DNA of 64,000 nt. Origin: Nocardioides seonyuensis. Lineage in GTDB: Bacteria; Actinomycetota; Actinomycetes; Propionibacteriales; Nocardioidaceae. The notes beneath the pieces are model-generated. The model did not search any database and had not been told where the DNA came from. It saw only the letters and a list, made by a program, of their open reading frames with translations. Location: assembly GCF_004683965.1 (NCBI RefSeq), contig NZ_CP038436.1, forward strand, positions 744,001 to 808,000, in the 5' to 3' direction. The position numbers and the translations under genes were made by a program. Of the stretch, positions 17,632-25,533 are shown one piece after another; position 1 is the first letter of the stretch; the number at the start of each line of letters is the position of its first letter.

Positions 17632-20376
17632 GTGGCGGTCAAGCGAGGGGTCCGGTCGGTGCTGCGCCGGCGCAACGGCCTCCGTGTGGTCTACGTCCTC
17701 TTCAACGCCGACGGGATGGGCGGGACCGCCCGGTCCGGCATCGCGCAGGCCAACGCCCTTGCCGCACTGGGCGAGGGACACGATGTCTCGGTCCTGAGCG
17801 TCACCCGCAGTGCCGACCACCCGCACTACGCCCTCGCCGACGGCGTGGGGCTCACCTACCTCGTCGACGTGCGCGGCGAGCGACCCGTCGCCCTCTCCGG
17901 CGACCATCCCGCCGAGCTGGGAGAGCGGGAGTCGCTGCTGGTCCCCCGCAGCTGGGACGCGACCTTCAGCGGCCTGACCGACGCCACCCTGCGCGCCCAC
18001 CTCCGCCGGCTCGACGCCGACGTCGTCGTCACCACCACCCCCGAGCTGCTGGCCGTCGTCGCCCAGCTCGCCCCCGACGACGTCGCGCTGGTGCACCAGG
18101 AGCACCGGGCGTCCTCGCGGAGGGTCAACGACATGGGAGCGCTGCTCGAGTTCGCGCCGCGCGCCGACGTGGTCGCCTCGCTGACCGAGTCGATGTCGCG
18201 TTGGCTGGCCGGCAGGCTCGGCGGGGCGGCCCCCGAGCTGGTCGTCGTGCCCAACCCGCTCGCGTCCGACGAGCAGCCCCGCTCCACGCTCGACCAGAAG
18301 ACCTTCGTCACCGCAGGACGGCTCGCTCCGGAGAAGCAGTTCGAGCACGTCGTCGACGCCTTCGCCCGGGTCTGCGAGGAGCTTCCCGGCTGGACGCTGC
18401 GCATCTGGGGCGACGGTCCCCGCGCCGACAACCTCGCGGCGCAGGTCCGCAAGCTCGGTCTCGAGGACCGCGTCGCGCTGCCGGGCAGCACCGAGGACAT
18501 GACCAGCGAGTGGGCCGCCACCAGCATCGCGGTGCTGGCCTCCCGGGGCGAGGGCTACCCCCTGATCCTCCAGGAGGCGATGGCCGCCGGCGTCCCGCCC
18601 ATCAGCTACGACTGCCCGTCGGGGCCGCGCGAGATCATCACCCACGACGTCGACGGGCTGCTCGTCACGCCCGGCTCGAAGGCCGCCCTCGCCGCCGCCA
18701 TGCTGCGCCTCGCGGGTGACGACGACCTGCGGTCACGACTCGGCCGGGCGGCCCTCGAGCGGTCCACCGAGTGGGACCCCGTGGCCATCGCCCGGCGCTG
18801 GGTCGACGTCTTCCGCACCGCCGTCGCCCGGCGGGCCGACCCGCTGGCTCCGCGCCGCGTCCTCCACGGGCTGCGCCCGGGCCCACTGGGTGACCTGCCC
18901 GAGGGCGACTTCGCGGTCGGCACCACCCCCGCCGAGGCCCGCACCGAGGCGCTGCGCGTGGTCGCGGCGGCCGCGGCCACGACCGGCGAGCGGTGGTTTG
19001 TCATCCCGCCCCGGGGGCTCGACCCGCACCCGGTGGTCGTCGTGCCAGCCCCTCGCCGCGCCGGCTTCCTCGCGGCACTGGCCTCGGGTCGGGCGCCCAC
19101 CTGGCTCTCCCTGCGTGACCCCGAGGAGCGCGGCTGGCACGAGCGCCGCGGCACCTTCGAGGCCCTCGGCGCCGACCTGGCCCGCACCCGCACCGCCACG
19201 GTCTTCGTGGAGCCGTGGCCCGGACGCGGCGGCCATGACGGCCTCCTCTCCCAGGACACCGGCGTCGCCGTGGAGTTCTGGGAGGAGTCGCCCGCCGGCG
19301 ACCTGCTCGCGCCCCACCTCAACCGCTACGGCGACCGGGTGCCGGCCGCACTGCTCGACTCGGCCGAGCGGACGTCGTACGACGTCTGTGGCGTCGCGGT
19401 GCCCACGCTCACCCTGATGACCCATCCCACGCCCGACGACTGCCGGTTCGAGGTGGACGTCGTCTACACGTGGGTCGACGGCGACGACCCTGCGTGGCAG
19501 GACGCCCGCGACGCGCGGCTGGTCGGGCTCGGGCAGCAGCCGTCCGAGCGGGCGGGGGGCGCCCAGCGCTACCGCAGCCGCGACGAGCTGCGCTACTCGA
19601 TGCGTTCGCTCCACCTGTTCGCGCCGTGGGTGCGCCGCATCCACCTCGTGACGGCCGGGCAGGTGCCGACGTGGCTGGACACCGACCACGAGAGGATCCG
19701 GCTCGTCGACCACCGTGACATCCTCCCCGCTGACGCGCTCCCGACCTTCAGCTCGCACGCGATCGAGACCCGCCTCCACGCGGTGCCCGACCTGGCCGAG
19801 CAGTTCATCTACGTCAACGACGACGTGTTCCTGGGCCGGCCGCGCAGGCCGGAGCACTTCTTCTCCCCCAGCGGTGCCCCCGCGGCCTTCGTCGCCGACC
19901 ACCGCGCCGTGGGGCTGCCGGGCACCGACGACCGGCCCTACCTCACCGCCGCACAGAACAACCGCCGGCTGCTGCTCGAGGAGCTCGGCGTCGCGATCAC
20001 CCAGACGATGATGCACAGCCCGCACCCGCAGCGGGTGTCCGTGTTGTCCGAGATCGCCGAACGCTTCGCCCCGGCAGTCGACGCGACGACCCGCTCCCCC
20101 TTCCGCTCAGAGACGGACGTCTCGCTGCTGTCGTCCTTCGCCCAGAACTACGGCCTCGTCACCGGTGCCGCCTTCCGCGGCTCCGCCCACGGCGGCTACG
20201 TCGACCTCGGCCACCAGCAGCTCCCCAGCCAGCTGCAGAGCATGATGCGTCGCGACCGCGACTTCTTCTGTGTCGCCGACAACCTGCTGTCCGCCTTCGA
20301 CGAGGAGCGCGCCGACGCCCTGCTCCACGACTTCCTGGAGCGGTACTTCCCCGTCGCCACTCCTTGGGAGAAGTAG
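17632..20376 (+). CDS. GT4 glycosyltransferase fused to a Stealth phosphotransferase domain
   Basis: 914-residue bifunctional protein. Residues 15-400 are a GT4 glycosyltransferase: GMGGTARSGIAQANAL near the start, FVTAGRLAPEKQFEHVVDAF, and EGYPLILQEAMAAG with the EX7E pair. About 400-600 is a linker I do not recognise. From residue 604 come the Stealth conserved regions: CR1 VDVVYTWVDGDDP, CR2 YRSRDELRYSMRSL (about 646), CR3 PTFSSHAIETRLHAVP with VNDDVF (about 702), and CR4 near RDFFCVADNLLSAF (about 880). Stealth proteins transfer hexose-1-phosphate to build phosphodiester-linked capsule or wall glycans. The fusion implies successive steps on one polymer. The GTG start is set by the upstream -10 box; longer frames run antisense to the sulfotransferase. 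Confidence 0.9.
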   Translation: MAVKRGVRSVLRRRNGLRVVYVLFNADGMGGTARSGIAQANALAALGEGHDVSVLSVTRSADHPHYALADGVGLTYLVDVRGERPVALSGDHPAELGERESLLVPRSWDATFSGLTDATLRAHLRRLDADVVVTTTPELLAVVAQLAPDDVALVHQEHRASSRRVNDMGALLEFAPRADVVASLTESMSRWLAGRLGGAAPELVVVPNPLASDEQPRSTLDQKTFVTAGRLAPEKQFEHVVDAFARVCEELPGWTLRIWGDGPRADNLAAQVRKLGLEDRVALPGSTEDMTSEWAATSIAVLASRGEGYPLILQEAMAAGVPPISYDCPSGPREIITHDVDGLLVTPGSKAALAAAMLRLAGDDDLRSRLGRAALERSTEWDPVAIARRWVDVFRTAVARRADPLAPRRVLHGLRPGPLGDLPEGDFAVGTTPAEARTEALRVVAAAAATTGERWFVIPPRGLDPHPVVVVPAPRRAGFLAALASGRAPTWLSLRDPEERGWHERRGTFEALGADLARTRTATVFVEPWPGRGGHDGLLSQDTGVAVEFWEESPAGDLLAPHLNRYGDRVPAALLDSAERTSYDVCGVAVPTLTLMTHPTPDDCRFEVDVVYTWVDGDDPAWQDARDARLVGLGQQPSERAGGAQRYRSRDELRYSMRSLHLFAPWVRRIHLVTAGQVPTWLDTDHERIRLVDHRDILPADALPTFSSHAIETRLHAVPDLAEQFIYVNDDVFLGRPRRPEHFFSPSGAPAAFVADHRAVGLPGTDDRPYLTAAQNNRRLLLEELGVAITQTMMHSPHPQRVSVLSEIAERFAPAVDATTRSPFRSETDVSLLSSFAQNYGLVTGAAFRGSAHGGYVDLGHQQLPSQLQSMMRRDRDFFCVADNLLSAFDEERADALLHDFLERYFPVATPWEK

Positions 20377-20485
20377 GCCGGCTCCGGTGCCCCGACGTGC
20401 TCTCGCCCCGCTCGCGGACTCGTCGCCGGGGGTAACCTCCCGCGACCCCGATCGTTGGTAGGGGCATGGGCACAAGGCGCTGGCC

Positions 20486-21856
20486 GTGCATCTCGGGCCT
20501 GGTGGCGAGCGTGCCGTGACACCGCACAGACACCCCGGTTCCTCCCGTGGGGCGGATGACGCCCAGGGCCAGACGCTGCTCGCCCACCCCTCGAGTGTCG
20601 CCGCGGCGCGCCGGATGGTGCGCGAGGTCTTGGCATCGGCCCACCGCGACGAGCTCGTCGACACCGCGCAGCTGCTGGTCAGCGAGGTCGTCACGAACGC
20701 GCTCGTGCACGCAGGGACGCCCATCGACTTCCACGCCTTCGTGGGAGAGGCGGGCCTCCGCGTCGAGGTGTCCGACGGCAGCACGCAGGCGCCATCCCCG
20801 CGCCGCTACGCGGGGATGGCCGGGACCGGCCGTGGGCTGAAGCTGCTGCAGCAGCTCGGCGACAGCTGGGGAACCCTCCCGCTGCCCGACGGCAAGACGG
20901 TCTGGTTCGAGCTGGACGGGAACGACGAGCTGGACGAGAACGTCCCAATGCCCGTCGCGGCAGGCGAAGGCCAGGGCGGGGCCGCCCGGGGCCCGTACGA
21001 CGACGCGGTTGACGTCGTGCTGCTCGACACTCCCTTGCTCCTCCACGCCGCCTGGCAGGAGCACGCCGAAGCGATGCTCCGCGAATACCTGCTGGTCAGC
21101 CTCGACGACGACGACCCGATGGAGGTACTGGCCGCCCATGCGGCCGCGAGCGACGCCATCTCCCTGCTGAACCAGCACATCCTCGTGCCCCACCTCGGCG
21201 AGGACCCGGCGACCGTCATGGCGCAGGCGGTGGATCCCGAGCTCTCCTCCCGGCGCGTCGTGCTGCACGTTCCGCGCGCCTCCGTCCCCCACTTCCGGGT
21301 GCTGGACGAGACCATGGAGACAGCCCTCGGTCTCGCGGAGTCCGGGACGTTCCTGACTCCCCCGATCCAGCCGGAGGTCCGCGAGCTGCGCCGCTGGCTG
21401 TGCCAGGAGGTGTCGAGGCAGGCCCACGGAGGACCGCCTTCCGCCTGGTGGAGCGATCCCGACGTGGCGACGACCGACGCGGTCTCGCCGATTCCCTGGG
21501 AGGACGACGTGATCGCCACGCCGGGCCAGGCCGTCCTCGCCGCCGACGTCAACGGCCGGATCGTCGTCGCCAGCCCAGGTGCCTGCGAGCTGCTCCGGTA
21601 CGACACGTCGGCCGAGCTGGTGGGCCGCCGACTGGTGGCGATCATCCCGGCGCGCTACCACCAGGCTCACCTGGCGGGGCTCACGCTCCACCTCAGCAAC
21701 GGACGCAGCCCCCTGCTCGGCCGCACCGTCGTCGTACCGTTCCTGCGACGCGACGGTTCCGAGGTCGCGGTCGAGATGCTCGTCGAGGTGCGCAGACAGG
21801 AGGGCGAGCGCGTCTTCGTCGCCGGGCTGAGACCAGCACCAGCGCTCCCTGGTTGA
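20486..21856 (+). CDS. HATPase (RsbW-like) and PAS two-domain regulator
   Basis: 456 residues. Residues 30-150 are a HATPase_c_2 domain of the anti-sigma-kinase type (ELVDTAQLLVSEVVTNALVHA is the N box; the G-box region is GRGLKLLQQLGDSWG). Residues 165-330 are mostly helical and unrecognised. Residues 345-450 are a PAS sensor domain (AVLAADVNGRIVVASPGACELL). It probably senses a signal and controls a partner by phosphorylation or binding; no sigma factor or STAS antagonist is adjacent. GTG at 20486 has AAGG 8 nt upstream; GTG at 20516 is an alternative, and a 17-codon ORF (20466-20519) ends on that second GTG. Confidence 0.8.
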   Translation: MHLGPGGERAVTPHRHPGSSRGADDAQGQTLLAHPSSVAAARRMVREVLASAHRDELVDTAQLLVSEVVTNALVHAGTPIDFHAFVGEAGLRVEVSDGSTQAPSPRRYAGMAGTGRGLKLLQQLGDSWGTLPLPDGKTVWFELDGNDELDENVPMPVAAGEGQGGAARGPYDDAVDVVLLDTPLLLHAAWQEHAEAMLREYLLVSLDDDDPMEVLAAHAAASDAISLLNQHILVPHLGEDPATVMAQAVDPELSSRRVVLHVPRASVPHFRVLDETMETALGLAESGTFLTPPIQPEVRELRRWLCQEVSRQAHGGPPSAWWSDPDVATTDAVSPIPWEDDVIATPGQAVLAADVNGRIVVASPGACELLRYDTSAELVGRRLVAIIPARYHQAHLAGLTLHLSNGRSPLLGRTVVVPFLRRDGSEVAVEMLVEVRRQEGERVFVAGLRPAPALPG

Positions 21857-21865
21857 GGAAGGACG
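21851..21865 (+). repeat. Outer left copy (partial) of the HNH-unit repeat
   Basis: GGTTGAGGAAGGACG, overlapping the stop of the HATPase-PAS gene. Mirrored by 23434-23448, where 14 of 15 bases match on the other strand. Confidence 0.7.
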
Positions 21866-21875
21866 CCCCGTCGCT

Positions 21876-21908
21876 GGTTGAGGAAGGACGAAGTCCTGTC
21901 TCGAAACC
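21876..21908 (+). repeat. Left inverted repeat of the DUF222/HNH unit
   Basis: 33 bp beginning GGTTGAGGAAGGACG and ending TCTCGAAACC. Its reverse complement occurs at 23389-23421 with one mismatch in 33. The element is itself an imperfect hairpin (GGTT/AACC outer arms, GGAC/GTCC inner arms), like REP sequences. Confidence 0.85.
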
Positions 21909-21941
21909 CTTGTGGAATGGCGCTTTCCTCGACCTCCGACT

Positions 21942-21971
21942 GTCAGTGGCCTCCTGTTGGATTGAGGCATG
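21942..21971 (+). promoter_or_regulatory. Leader shared with the second DUF222 gene
   Basis: The 30 nt ending in the ATG match 44614-44643 at 24 of 30 positions, including GTTG and ATTGAG just before the start. No ribosome binding site is evident, so it may be a promoter of a leaderless mRNA. Confidence 0.55.
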
Positions 21972-22776
21972 CCAGCCACCACCGCCACCACCACGCAGCC
22001 GGGTTCTGCGGCTGCGGTGCTGGCGGAGGTGAAGGCCGAGCGGGTCGTCGAGCAGGCCGCGGCTGCCCGCCAGTTGTCGCTGGCTGCGGAGTGGGCCGAC
22101 CTGCACCCGCCCGAGTCCATCCACCACGCCGCCGGGTTCTCGATCCCGGGGTGTGAGCACGAGGAACCCCTCGCCGGACCCGGGCACGCCGCTGGTGGCG
22201 GAGTTCTGCTGCGCCGAGCTCGGTGCAGTCCTGGGTGTCTCCACCACCGCGGCGAAGCGGCTGATCGGCAACGCCCTCGAACTCAGGCACCGCCTCCCCA
22301 GGCTCTGGGCAGCCGTCCAGTCCGGTCAGGTTCCGGCGTGGCGGGCACGGCTGGTGGCCGAGGCCACCGCCCACGCCTCCCCCGCCCTGTCGATGGAAGC
22401 CGCCGGCTGGATCGACGCCCAGGTCGCGGCGGTGGCCGGCAAGGTCGGCGCCGCCCAGCTCGACCGGCTGGTCACCGAGGCCATCACCCGGTTCCAGCTC
22501 GACACCACCGACCCCGACGACGAGAGGTCCCCGGGTGAGACCCGGCACCTCACCATCGAGAAGGACATCGTCTCCCGGTGCGGCACCATCGCCGTCAACG
22601 CCTCCCTCGACCTGATCGATGCCCTCGACCTCGACCACACGCTGTCTCATCACGCCGCCACCTTGAAGACACTCGGCTCCACCGAGTCCTTGGACGCCCG
22701 CCGCGCCACCGCGCTCGGGCACCTCGCCCGCACCCAGACCTCGATGGACCTCGCCGGTCTCCTCGGTCACGAGTCC

Positions 22777-22860
22777 TCGGTGGTCGAGGACGGCCAGCCA
22801 CCTTCGGTGGTTGAGCAGAGTTCGGTGGTTGAGGAGGCGCGCCAGCGCCGTCTCGAAACC
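22777..22860 (+). repeat. Internal repeat copies inside the HNH coding sequence
   Basis: Three successive starts of the TCGGTGGTTGAGGA type (22777, 22804, 22822); the last is a full element, 22827-22860, with a GGCGC/GCGCC hairpin and the TCTCGAAACC end. All are read in frame and keep the gene open. Confidence 0.8.
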
Positions 22861-23388
22861 CCCGCGGCCCGCCAGCTCGTCCTGCACATCCACCTCACCG
22901 CAGCCGCGGTCGGCGACGGCGGCATTTCCTTCGACCACCTCGGTCGGATGGAGGAAGGCCAACGCCTGCTCCTGCTCGACCAGGTCAGGTCCTGGTGCGG
23001 CGACTCCCACACCCGTGTGGTCCTCAAACCCGTCATAGACCTCAACCAGCCGTCGCGAGCCAACGGCTACGCGATCCCCGACCGAATGCGCGACCACGTG
23101 ATCCTGCGAGATCGGACCTGCGTGTTCCCACACTGCACACGACCAGCCCGGCGCTGCCAGGTCGACCACATCGAGCCCTACGACCACGACGCACAAGCAG
23201 AAGGCAGACCCCAACCCGGCCCCACCTCAACCGCGAACCTCGCCGCCCTGTGCACCTTCCACCACCGACTCAAGACCCACACCGGATGGCGCTACACCAT
23301 GGTCGAGCCCGGGGTCTTCGAGTGGACCAGCCCCCACGGCCACCGCTACCTCCGCGACCATGACGGCACCTCGCCACTGGCTTCATCT

Positions 23389-23421
23389 GGTTTCGAGACA
23401 GGACTCCGTCCTTCCTCAACC
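23389..23421 (-). repeat. Right inverted repeat of the DUF222/HNH unit
   Basis: Reverse complement of 21876-21908 with one difference in 33. It forms part of the coding sequence for the C-terminal tail of the HNH gene. Confidence 0.85.
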
Positions 23422-23433
23422 ACCGAACGTCGT

Positions 23434-23448
23434 CGTCCTTCCTCAAGC
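23434..23448 (-). repeat. Outer right copy (partial) of the HNH-unit repeat
   Basis: On the minus strand reads GCTTGAGGAAGGACG, the mirror of the outer left copy with one change. Confidence 0.65.
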
Positions 23449-23676
23449 AACGACGACCTACGACATTGACCGCGCCCCGCACCCCGCCGCAGCACCACTC
23501 GGCGGGGGCACAAGCACGTCGAGGGCCGGCCGGCGCGGGATGATCTCTCCCTCATGGGTGGTCCCGATTGACTGGAAGAGCTCAGGGCCTCGCCAGCGAC
23601 TCGAGCTCGTCTGGGTGCACTGTGGGGTCACCGCGGCCTCCACGCCGGCCAGCGCATCACCGCAGGTGCTTGCGCG

Positions 23677-24177
23677 TCAGGTGGGTTCGTCGAGAACCAA
23701 TCGCTGTCCGCCATCGGCCAGCTCGCGGCAGATGTCCAGGTGGCCGACATGGGTCGCGGTCTCGACGATCACGTGCAGCAGGACCGCTCGTAACGAGGAG
23801 TGAGGAGGGTTGCCGCCGTCCTCGAACCACCAGGCGGGCTTTGCGTCCAGCGGCAAGTCGCTGATGGCTGCCGAAGCCAGCCGGCACTCGGCTGCATAAC
23901 GCTCGAGTAGTTCCTCGTCGCTCTGCGTCTCGGGCGCCGTCCAGCCGTCGTATCCCTGAGGGATCTCCACAGGCTCGCCCGCCATGACTGCGCGGAACCA
24001 GACCCGCTCAACATCGAGGGTCAGATGCCTGACGAGACCTCGTGGCGTCCAGCCAGAGGGGACATGTGAACGGCGGCGAGCTGCCGCAGGCATGTTCAAC
24101 ACCTGCTCTGCGACATGCGCGCGCGTGGCGTCGAGCCGCTCCAAGAGCTCGCCCTTGGTGGTCTGCTCCGAGTTCAT
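23677..24177 (-). CDS. DinB/DUF664 family protein
   Basis: 166 residues of the DinB four-helix bundle superfamily, DUF664 branch, whose characterised members include mycothiol- or bacillithiol-dependent transferases. GWTPRGLVRHLTLDVERVWF and the C-terminal VLLHVIVETATHVGHLDICREL supply the metal-binding histidines. The ATG at 24177 abuts a GGAG sequence, and a GTG two codons upstream is possible. A 705-codon frame extending left of this start is antisense to the methyltransferase gene and is not real. Substrate unknown. It diverges from the methyltransferase. Confidence 0.82.
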   Translation of the reverse strand: MNSEQTTKGELLERLDATRAHVAEQVLNMPAAARRRSHVPSGWTPRGLVRHLTLDVERVWFRAVMAGEPVEIPQGYDGWTAPETQSDEELLERYAAECRLASAAISDLPLDAKPAWWFEDGGNPPHSSLRAVLLHVIVETATHVGHLDICRELADGGQRLVLDEPT

Positions 24178-24332
24178 CTCCACCAGGGCAGTCAACTCGA
24201 CGCGGTGAGGGCGCTCATCGTCGGGTGCGACCGCCGAGGCAGCCCCCGGCGGCCACGGCACAGAGGAGGCTTCGGAACACAGACGCATTCCCACTGCTGC
24301 GATCCCGCCCCGCACCCGAAAGGCGTCTCTGT

Positions 24333-24338
24333 CAGGAT
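24333..24338 (+). promoter_or_regulatory. -10 box, leaderless start of the methyltransferase
   Basis: CAGGAT, 7 nt, then GTG at 24346. The first base departs from TANNNT but spacing matches the other leaderless starts. Confidence 0.5.
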
Positions 24339-24345
24339 CACCTGC

Positions 24346-25533
24346 GTGGACGCCGAGACCTTCGCCTGGTTGCTGACCGACGAGGGGCAGCAGCTGCTCG
24401 TGCACGCCACGCACGCCTGGGCCGACCACGAGGGTGACCCAGTGCGGTCTGCGGCGGCGGTGCGTCGTACGGAGCCGAACGCCGACCGCGCGGCTGCAGC
24501 ACTCACGCAGGTCCAGCTGCGGGCGAAGGCGGTCGCGAAGTTCGGGGCCGACGCGACCCGGATGTACTTCACCCCGGACGCCCTCGAGCAGGCCACGCGC
24601 ACCCGCGTCGCGGCACACCGTGCAGCCCGCCTGGCGACCGCGATCCCCGGTGGGAGCGTCATCGACCTCGGGTGCGGGATCGGGGGCGATCTCATCGCCT
24701 TCGCCCGCGCCGGGCTCGTTGCCGCAGGGGTCGACCTCGACCCCGTGCGGGCGGAGATCGCGAGGGCCAACCTCGCCGCGCTCGGGCTGCCGGGTGCGGT
24801 CATGGCGACCGACGCCACGGCCGTGGACACCTCCGGCTTCGACGCCGCGTTCGCCGACCCGGCGCGCCGCAGCGGCCGTGGACGCGTCTTCGACGCCGAC
24901 GGCTGGACGCCCCCGTGGCCCTGGGTCGAGGAGCTGCTCGCCCGACGTGCGGTCGTCAAGGTCGCCCCCGGCATCCCCCACGACCTCGTGCCCGAAGGAG
25001 TCGAGGCGGAGTGGGTGAGCGAGGGGGGTGAGGTCAAGGAGGCCGCGCTGTGGTCGTCCTCGCTGGCGACCGTCAGTCGGCGTGCCACCGTCCTGGGCGG
25101 CACGGGCCTGGCCAGCATCACCGACGAGGACGACCCGTTCGTCGGCCGGGACCGCCCGGTGCGCGACCTCGGCGCCTTCCTCTACGAGCCCGACGGCGCC
25201 GTGATCCGCGCCGGTCTCGTCACTGCGGTCGCCGCAGGCGTCGAGGGCGGGCTGGTCGACCCGCACATCGCCTACATCACCTCCGACGCCTCGTTCCACA
25301 CGCCCTTCGCCAGGTCCTACCGCGTGCTGGAGCAGCTGCCCTACCGCGAGAAGCAGCTCAAGGCCGCCCTCCGCGAGCGCGCCATCGGCCGGCTCACGAT
25401 CAAGAAGCGGGGCGTCGACGTCGTCCCCGACGAGCTCCGCAAGCGCCTGGCGCTGCACGGCGACAACGAGGCGACGCTCGTGCTCACCCGGGTCGACGGA
25501 TCCGGCACGGCCCTGCTCGTCCAGCCGTTCTAG
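24346..25533 (+). CDS. Class I SAM-dependent methyltransferase with THUMP-like C-terminus
   Basis: 395 residues. SAM-binding motif I is VIDLGCGIGGDLIAFARAG, motif II VAAGVDLDPVR, and the motif IV position reads FADPARRSGRGRVF, close to the DPPR of nucleic-acid methyltransferases. The last 85 residues (FHTPFARSYRVLEQLPYREK, IKKRGVDVVPDELRKRL) match the THUMP-like domain found with this enzyme in actinobacteria, suggesting an RNA substrate. The GTG at 24346 is chosen because of the -10 box 7 nt upstream; the longer frame from 24115 overlaps the DinB gene in antisense. The stop shares bases with the convergent GH3 stop. Confidence 0.82.
   Translation: MDAETFAWLLTDEGQQLLVHATHAWADHEGDPVRSAAAVRRTEPNADRAAAALTQVQLRAKAVAKFGADATRMYFTPDALEQATRTRVAAHRAARLATAIPGGSVIDLGCGIGGDLIAFARAGLVAAGVDLDPVRAEIARANLAALGLPGAVMATDATAVDTSGFDAAFADPARRSGRGRVFDADGWTPPWPWVEELLARRAVVKVAPGIPHDLVPEGVEAEWVSEGGEVKEAALWSSSLATVSRRATVLGGTGLASITDEDDPFVGRDRPVRDLGAFLYEPDGAVIRAGLVTAVAAGVEGGLVDPHIAYITSDASFHTPFARSYRVLEQLPYREKQLKAALRERAIGRLTIKKRGVDVVPDELRKRLALHGDNEATLVLTRVDGSGTALLVQPF

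Larger units (their letters stand above)
21969..23469 (+). pseudogene. DUF222 / HNH endonuclease (13E12 type), frameshifted
   Basis: The N-terminal part is read from ATG 21969 (MPATTATTTQPGSAAAVLAE) to about 22188. One extra base in the GGGC near 22188 then shifts the frame to that of TPLVAEFCCAELGAVLGVST, which runs to the TGA at 23467. Together they make a DUF222 helical domain (about 30-330) and a C-terminal HNH domain with CVFPHC, RRCQVDHIEPYD and NLAALCTFHH. At 22777-22860 repeat sequence is read in frame (SSVVEDG, PSVVEQS, SSVVEEARQRRLETP), splitting DUF222. The last 26 residues (GFETGLRPSSTTERRR onward) are translated from the right-hand repeat. DUF222/HNH genes are multi-copy in Nocardioides-like genomes; their function is unsettled. 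The frameshift may be a sequencing error. Confidence 0.8.

Noticed and set aside
23470..23676. Possible gene remnant between the HNH gene and the DinB gene
   Set aside because: Short frames in several directions without recognisable motifs; nothing supportable.
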